Shown: one piece after another, positions 60,527-64,000 of the stretch
How positions within the stretch are numbered: the first letter of the stretch is position 1
How the letters are laid out: each line of letters opens with the position of its first letter
DNA from: Azospirillum oryzae
GTDB taxonomy: Bacteria > Pseudomonadota > Alphaproteobacteria > Azospirillales > Azospirillaceae
Reading direction: 5' to 3'
DNA length: 64,000 nucleotides
Assembly (NCBI RefSeq): GCF_008364795.1
Contig: NZ_VTTM01000003.1
Span: 186,001 to 250,000 of the forward strand
Translations under genes and position numbers: made by a program
The notes under the pieces: generated by a model
What the model was told of the DNA's origin: nothing
The model's input: only the letters and a program-made list of their open reading frames with translations
Database searches by the model: none

Positions 60527-61912
60527 GGCTGCCTTCGCCGCCTTCGGCTTGCGGGCCGCGACCTCGAAGGCGACGTCCTCGATCATGCCGGCGGTGAGGG
60601 ACGACAGGGCCGATTTCAGGCTCGGCCAGTGGTTCATGCGGGCGGTGTCGGCGACGGCGGCGTTCTTGGCCTTCAGGACGAGGCGGCGGCCGCCCTGGGG
60701 GGCTTCCTCCACCCGTTCCGGCTCCAGTTCGGCCAGCAGCGGGGCGGGGACCTTGCCCTTCAGGGCGTGGAGGACGGCGGCCCACAGGGCCGTCACGTCG
60801 TCGGCGTCGGGCAGCGGGCCGAGATCGGCGAGGCCGGATTCCACCGGATCGGCGGGGGCGACGGTGTCGACCTTGCCGATGCGCCGCGCACGGCGGCCGG
60901 CGCTGTGGCGTTCGCGCTCCAGATAGGTCTCGGCCGCCTCCTCCTCGTCCTTGGCGTTGAAATCGAGGGTCACCGCCTCGATCTTGCGGCCTTTCCGCTT
61001 CATCTTGTCTTCCGGCATGCTGACGCGGAAGGGGGCGAGCTGGTTCACCTCGGCGATGGCGCGGTCGATGGTGCGGGTGCGCAGGATGCCGAAATCCTTG
61101 TAGGCGCCCTCCGGCACGTTCATCAGCTTGCGCAGCGTGTCGATGTCCAGCTCCAGAGACGGATAGTCCATCTGGTAGCGCTGCATGCCGATCTCGTAGA
61201 GCTTCAGCGCGTAGGTGCTGGTGACCTTGACCATCGCCGGCCCGGACAGCTTGGCCCACAGCTGCGACGAGCGCTGGATTTCCAGAAAGGCGTCGGTGAA
61301 CTGGAAATGGATGTCGGCGGCGTCGCTGTCCTCCTCCTCCTCCGGCCGGACATAGCTGGAGAGGATGCGCAGCTCGGCGCGCGACCGGCGGCCGCGGAAG
61401 GGGCCGATGACCACGAGGCTGGAGTCGAAGATCTCCTTCAGCGCGTCGAAGATGCGCTCGTTGCCCTTGTGGTTGCCGCGCACCACCCGCTTGGGCAGGC
61501 GGTAGAGCTTGTTGGCGAAATTCTGGCTGCCGGCCAGATGGATCATGAAGTTCAGCATCTTCTGCGCCGGCAGCGACAGGCGCGTGCCGTTGGCGGGATA
61601 GCTGTAGACCGCCTCCGCCGCCTTGATCAGATGCTTGTAGCCGTCGCGCTCGAAGGTGGCGCTGGCGACGCGGGCGGTCAGGCCGGCGACCGGAGCCGCG
61701 GATTCGGTGCCGACCGCCGGCAAGGTGGCCGCGGCGCCATCGCCGTCGATCACAGCACCACCGGCCAGATCCTCCGGACCCAGCACGACGAGGTTGGGGG
61801 CAGCGGTCTTCGCCGTGTGGGCCGTGTTCGCCTTGGTGGGCGCAGCCGCGTCCGACGGGACGGACTCCTCCGCCACCGCACCGCGCGCCTTCCTGCGCCC
61901 CGTACCCGCCAT
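60512..61912 (-). CDS. rep: Plasmid replication initiator, Rep_3 (RepB/RepE) superfamily
   Basis: 466 residues. Ala-rich N-terminal extension (1-90), then the initiator winged-helix pair from about 95 to 310: LSLPAQKMLNFMIHLAGSQN, SYALKLYEIGMQRYQ-like region and DFGILRTRTIDRAIAEVNQL, typical of iteron-binding Rep proteins. The C-terminal 150 residues are Ala/Lys-rich and less conserved. GGGAGGAAGG precedes the ATG. Inverted half-iterons in its promoter (61949-61974) suggest autorepression by Rep dimers. Confidence 0.88.
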   Translation of the reverse strand: MAGTGRRKARGAVAEESVPSDAAAPTKANTAHTAKTAAPNLVVLGPEDLAGGAVIDGDGAAATLPAVGTESAAPVAGLTARVASATFERDGYKHLIKAAEAVYSYPANGTRLSLPAQKMLNFMIHLAGSQNFANKLYRLPKRVVRGNHKGNERIFDALKEIFDSSLVVIGPFRGRRSRAELRILSSYVRPEEEEDSDAADIHFQFTDAFLEIQRSSQLWAKLSGPAMVKVTSTYALKLYEIGMQRYQMDYPSLELDIDTLRKLMNVPEGAYKDFGILRTRTIDRAIAEVNQLAPFRVSMPEDKMKRKGRKIEAVTLDFNAKDEEEAAETYLERERHSAGRRARRIGKVDTVAPADPVESGLADLGPLPDADDVTALWAAVLHALKGKVPAPLLAELEPERVEEAPQGGRRLVLKAKNAAVADTARMNHWPSLKSALSSLTAGMIEDVAFEVAARKPKAAKAASPET

Positions 61913-61948
61913 CGCCTTCCTCCCGCGAAATCGAGCGAGGCTAAATCA

Positions 61949-61974
61949 ATCCTTACCCCAAAAACAAGTAAGGA
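61949..61974. promoter_or_regulatory. Inverted half-iterons, probable rep operator
   Basis: ATCCTTAC (61949-61956) and GTAAGGA (61968-61974) form an inverted pair using the left half of the iteron, 37-62 bp upstream of the rep ATG. In Rep_3 plasmids Rep dimers bind such a site to repress rep, while monomers bind the full iterons. Confidence 0.75.
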
Positions 61975-62000
61975 AAGGGTCGCGCCGCAGAATCCCGATC

Positions 62001-62092
62001 ATCCTTACATCCTGGGGGCGGGACCCTTACGCCCCGGGGGGTGTGCGACTCGCCCCCACCCGGTAAGGCTGTTTCCCCCACCCTGTAAGGAA
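62001..62092. repeat. Iteron group I (four copies)
   Basis: Copies at 62001-62019 and 62023-62041 (plus), and 62052-62070 and 62074-62092 (minus); the pairs face each other. Within each pair the spacing is exactly 22 bp. Consensus ATCCTTACnnCCnGGGGGC; the second and fourth copies are the most degenerate. Confidence 0.88.
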
Positions 62093-62297
62093 GATTCGAT
62101 GCGACTCGCGGACTCCCCTAGGGATTCGCGCCGACGAATCCTCTTAAAAGGGAAAGGGAGAGGCATGCGCCCGCTAAGTGCCGGATCCGGCAAGGCTTCC
62201 CATCTGCGAATCTCAGCCGGACAGACCGGTCGGGAGGCCTTCATGCTGCGAATCGGAGCGACTCGAGTCTGCGGAGCGGCGTTATGGGACCTGCTCT

Positions 62298-62414
62298 ATC
62301 CTTACTGCCTGGGGGCGTTCAGGCATTTTTGCTGTCTGGGGGTCGGTGGACAAGCGCCATCCTTACGGCTTGGGGGCACCCAATGCCGGATCCAGGCCCC
62401 CGAGAGGTAAGGAT
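62298..62414. repeat. Iteron group II (three copies and a half copy)
   Basis: Full copies at 62298-62316 and 62359-62377 (plus) and 62396-62414 (minus). A right half only, GTCTGGGGGTC, is seen at 62333-62343. The 200 bp between groups I and II holds repeated GCGAATC / GATTCGC-like motifs but no full iteron. Confidence 0.88.
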
Positions 62415-62478
62415 CACGGGATTCTGCAGAGTTGGGAGTTCGATTCTGGGGCGCGTCAGGAGTCTCAAGGGCTTACCC

Positions 62479-62579
62479 GCCCCCAGGATGTAAGGAAGCC
62501 CGCCCCCAAGCCGTAAGGATTGGAGAGGCGGGCTTTTCGATGGCTCCAGGGCGGGATCGGGCCCCCAGGGAGTAAGGAT
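62479..62579 (-). repeat. Iteron group III (three copies)
   Basis: GCCCCCAGGATGTAAGGAA (62479-62497), GCCCCCAAGCCGTAAGGAT (62502-62520) and GCCCCCAGGGAGTAAGGAT (62561-62579), all in the same orientation; the first two are 23 bp apart. They lie next to the AT-rich stretch. Confidence 0.9.
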
Positions 62580-62622
62580 GGAAAAACAGGAACAGGTAAT
62601 AGATTGATTTAAAATATGTTTT

Positions 62623-63375
62623 TCAATGTGCCGCCAGCAGGAACAGCCCCTGGCCGAGATAGACGCCGGCGGTTCCCATCACCAGATAGCGGCTCCACAG
62701 GCGGAACTGGGCGTCGCTCATGCGGTCGAGAACGCGGCGGGAGAGATTCGTGCCGAGCAGGGCCATGGCGATCGACAACAGGATCACCGTCCACTCCACC
62801 GTCTCGTCGGCGCTGCCGGCCACCAGCGGGGCGAAGTAAGCGATCTTGACCAGATGGCCGACCGACTGGATGGCGGCCTTGGTGGCGACCACGCTCTGGC
62901 GGGTCATGGCGCTGCGGATGAAGAAGGCGTCGAGCAAGGGGCCGGAGATTCCGGCGACCAGTTGAATGCCCATGCAGAGGAAGCCGCCCAGCACGCCGTG
63001 CAGCGGCTTCTGCGCGTTCAGCGCCCAGCGGGCGGGGATGGCCAGCGCCAGGAAGGGCGTCAGTCCCAGAATCAGCAGCGACACCGCACGGTCGGGCACG
63101 GCGCCGACCAGGGCGAACAGCAGGCCGGCCACCGATCCGCCAAGCGCGAATCGCAGGATGATCGGCCAGACCACATGGCGGCGCCACAGCCACGCCCGCC
63201 AGCCGTTGGAGGCGAACTGGGTCACGCCATGCAGCAGCATCGCCGACGGCACCGGCAGCAGAATCAGCAGCAGGCCCATCAGCACCATGCCGCCGGCCAT
63301 GCCGAACAGGCCCGACAGAAACGAGGTCACGAGAACGGTGAGGCCAAGCCCCACCATCAGCGGAAGCGTCAGCAT
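62623..63375 (-). CDS. TauE/SafE-family membrane exporter
   Basis: 250 residues from ATG 63375, with about eight TM helices; the first half contains SGLFGMAGGMVLMGLLL and the second GFLCMGIQLVAGISGPLLD, the duplicated TauE/SafE (PF01925) signature. Proposed substrates of the family are sulfite and sulfonates or related anions. Its stop lies next to the AT-rich origin segment. Divergent from a LysR gene that may control it. Confidence 0.88.
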   Translation of the reverse strand: MLTLPLMVGLGLTVLVTSFLSGLFGMAGGMVLMGLLLILLPVPSAMLLHGVTQFASNGWRAWLWRRHVVWPIILRFALGGSVAGLLFALVGAVPDRAVSLLILGLTPFLALAIPARWALNAQKPLHGVLGGFLCMGIQLVAGISGPLLDAFFIRSAMTRQSVVATKAAIQSVGHLVKIAYFAPLVAGSADETVEWTVILLSIAMALLGTNLSRRVLDRMSDAQFRLWSRYLVMGTAGVYLGQGLFLLAAH

Positions 63376-63491
63376 GATCTGCCTGAATGTCGGAGATGAT
63401 GGGGAAAATTCGCACGCGCGCGGTTGCGCCGCAAACGGCATTGTTCGATGCTCAGCCTCAGGAAAAGTTGGGGTGAAGTAAGGATGGACGC

Positions 63492-64000
63492 ATGCGCCGA
63501 TTGCCCTCGCTGAACGGCCTGCGCGCGTTCGAGGCGGCGGCCCGCCATGGCAGCTTCACGGCGGCGGCGGCGGAGCTGCATGTCTCGCAGGCCGCGATCA
63601 GCCGGATGGTGAAGCTGCTGGAGGAACGGCTGGGCTTCGCCCTGTTCGACCGGCGGGCCAACGCGCTGGTGCTGACCGAACGCGGCCGGGCGCTGCAGCC
63701 GACATTGACCGAGGCCTTCGACGGCATCGCCCGGCGGGTGGAGCAGGTGTCGGCGATGCGGGCCGGGCCGGTGCTGACGGTGGGGATGGGGGCGACGGTG
63801 GCGGTGCGCTGGCTGATTCCGCGCCTGTCGAGCTTCCATCTCGCCCATCCGGAGATCGAGGTGCGGATCGCCACCGGCGGGGCGGGGGCGCCGATGAACG
63901 ACGACTGGACCTGCGCCGTCCTGCTGGGCGACGGCCAGTGGCCGGGCTATGAGGCGGAACGGCTGTTCTCCTCCAGCCTGCAGCCGGTCTGCGCGCCGCG
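63492..64000 (+). CDS. LysR-family regulator, N-terminal part (3' end outside window)
   Basis: Open frame to the window edge, 169 residues visible. Winged HTH SLNGLRAFEAAARHGSFTAA then ELHVSQAAISRMVKLLEERL, close to the GcvA/AmpR branch. The effector domain begins at LTVGMGATVAVRWLIPRL. ATG at 63492; a half iteron GTAAGGAT lies just upstream at 63478-63485. Divergent from the TauE/SafE gene; control of it is inferred. Confidence 0.9.
   Translation, partial: MRRLPSLNGLRAFEAAARHGSFTAAAAELHVSQAAISRMVKLLEERLGFALFDRRANALVLTERGRALQPTLTEAFDGIARRVEQVSAMRAGPVLTVGMGATVAVRWLIPRLSSFHLAHPEIEVRIATGGAGAPMNDDWTCAVLLGDGQWPGYEAERLFSSSLQPVCAP

Larger units (their letters stand above)
62001..62622. other. Replication origin (oriV) region with AT-rich unwinding stretch
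   Basis: The ten iterons are followed at about 62581-62622 by an AT-rich run (gattgatttaaaatatg) that stands out against the GC-rich surroundings and is a good candidate for the DNA unwinding element. No clear DnaA box (TTATCCACA type) was found by eye. No parA/parB genes lie in the window. Confidence 0.8.

Noticed and set aside
62430..62460. tRNA-like sequence (gttcgattctgggg) in the origin region
   Set aside because: No cloverleaf can be formed, and the segment lies between iterons.

Overview
The window is high-GC alphaproteobacterial DNA. Gene content and order (TRAP-linked gluconate kinase, DUF2491/DUF350/PspA cluster, ribbon-helix-helix proteins, ketone-body operon, extragenic C-rich palindromes) suggest a Rhodospirillales bacterium such as Azospirillum; that assignment is inference. 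A Rep_3-type initiator gene next to about ten 19-bp iterons (60.5-62.6 kb) shows that the window lies on a plasmid-type replicon. Because the same DNA carries ftsEX, ilvD, galU and ugd, the replicon is probably a large plasmid or chromid.

Layout. 1-4.9 kb: protocatechuate branch of the beta-ketoadipate pathway (pcaF partial, pcaD, C, B, H, G). 5-7.1 kb: chemoreceptor. 7.4-12.5 kb: TRAP transporter plus gluconokinase, divergent from a LacI-family repressor, with two matching operators between them. 12.6-20.9 kb: thymidine/AMP phosphorylase-like enzyme, beta-CASP hydrolase and an HlyD/RbbA-like/YhhJ-like export operon in which extragenic repeats have entered two coding sequences in frame. 21-24.8 kb: nucleotide-sugar genes (phosphomannomutase, UDP-glucose dehydrogenase, galU). 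25-28 kb: pseudouridine synthase, two GNAT proteins, a HigBA-like toxin-antitoxin pair. 28.4-32.3 kb: O-antigen ligase, GT9 and GT39-like membrane glycosyltransferase. 32.5-38.8 kb: DUF2934 protein, cysteine-rich copper-storage protein, EmrAB pump with MarR repressor, ilvD.

39-46.3 kb is the most unusual section. It holds a large class III cyclase-AAA-TPR protein with altered catalytic residues, a ribbon-helix-helix protein, a cysteine-free 65-residue peptide, YcaO, TfuA, a CRP-type regulator whose cAMP pocket looks intact, and a second ribbon-helix-helix protein. A perfect TGTGA-N6-TCACA site lies just upstream of the peptide gene. The arrangement reads as a regulated peptide or protein backbone-modification locus, possibly thioamide-forming, under cAMP control.

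46.3-50.2 kb: ketone-body operon (gntP-scoA-scoB-bdhA) with a near-consensus sigma-54 promoter and three upstream palindromes. 50.2-54.1 kb: CopZ-like chaperone behind a CueR-type operator, HemP with a Fur-like box, YdcF, FtsX, FtsE, PlsC-like acyltransferase. 54.2-57.4 kb: envelope-stress-like cluster (DUF2491, DUF350, PspA/IM30). 57.5-60.1 kb: small accessory genes including a DUF4160/DUF2442-HTH pair. 60.5-62.6 kb: rep and iterons, with extra iteron copies up to 6 kb away. 62.6-64 kb: TauE/SafE exporter and a divergent, truncated LysR gene. No tRNA, rRNA, CRISPR array or transposase gene was seen.
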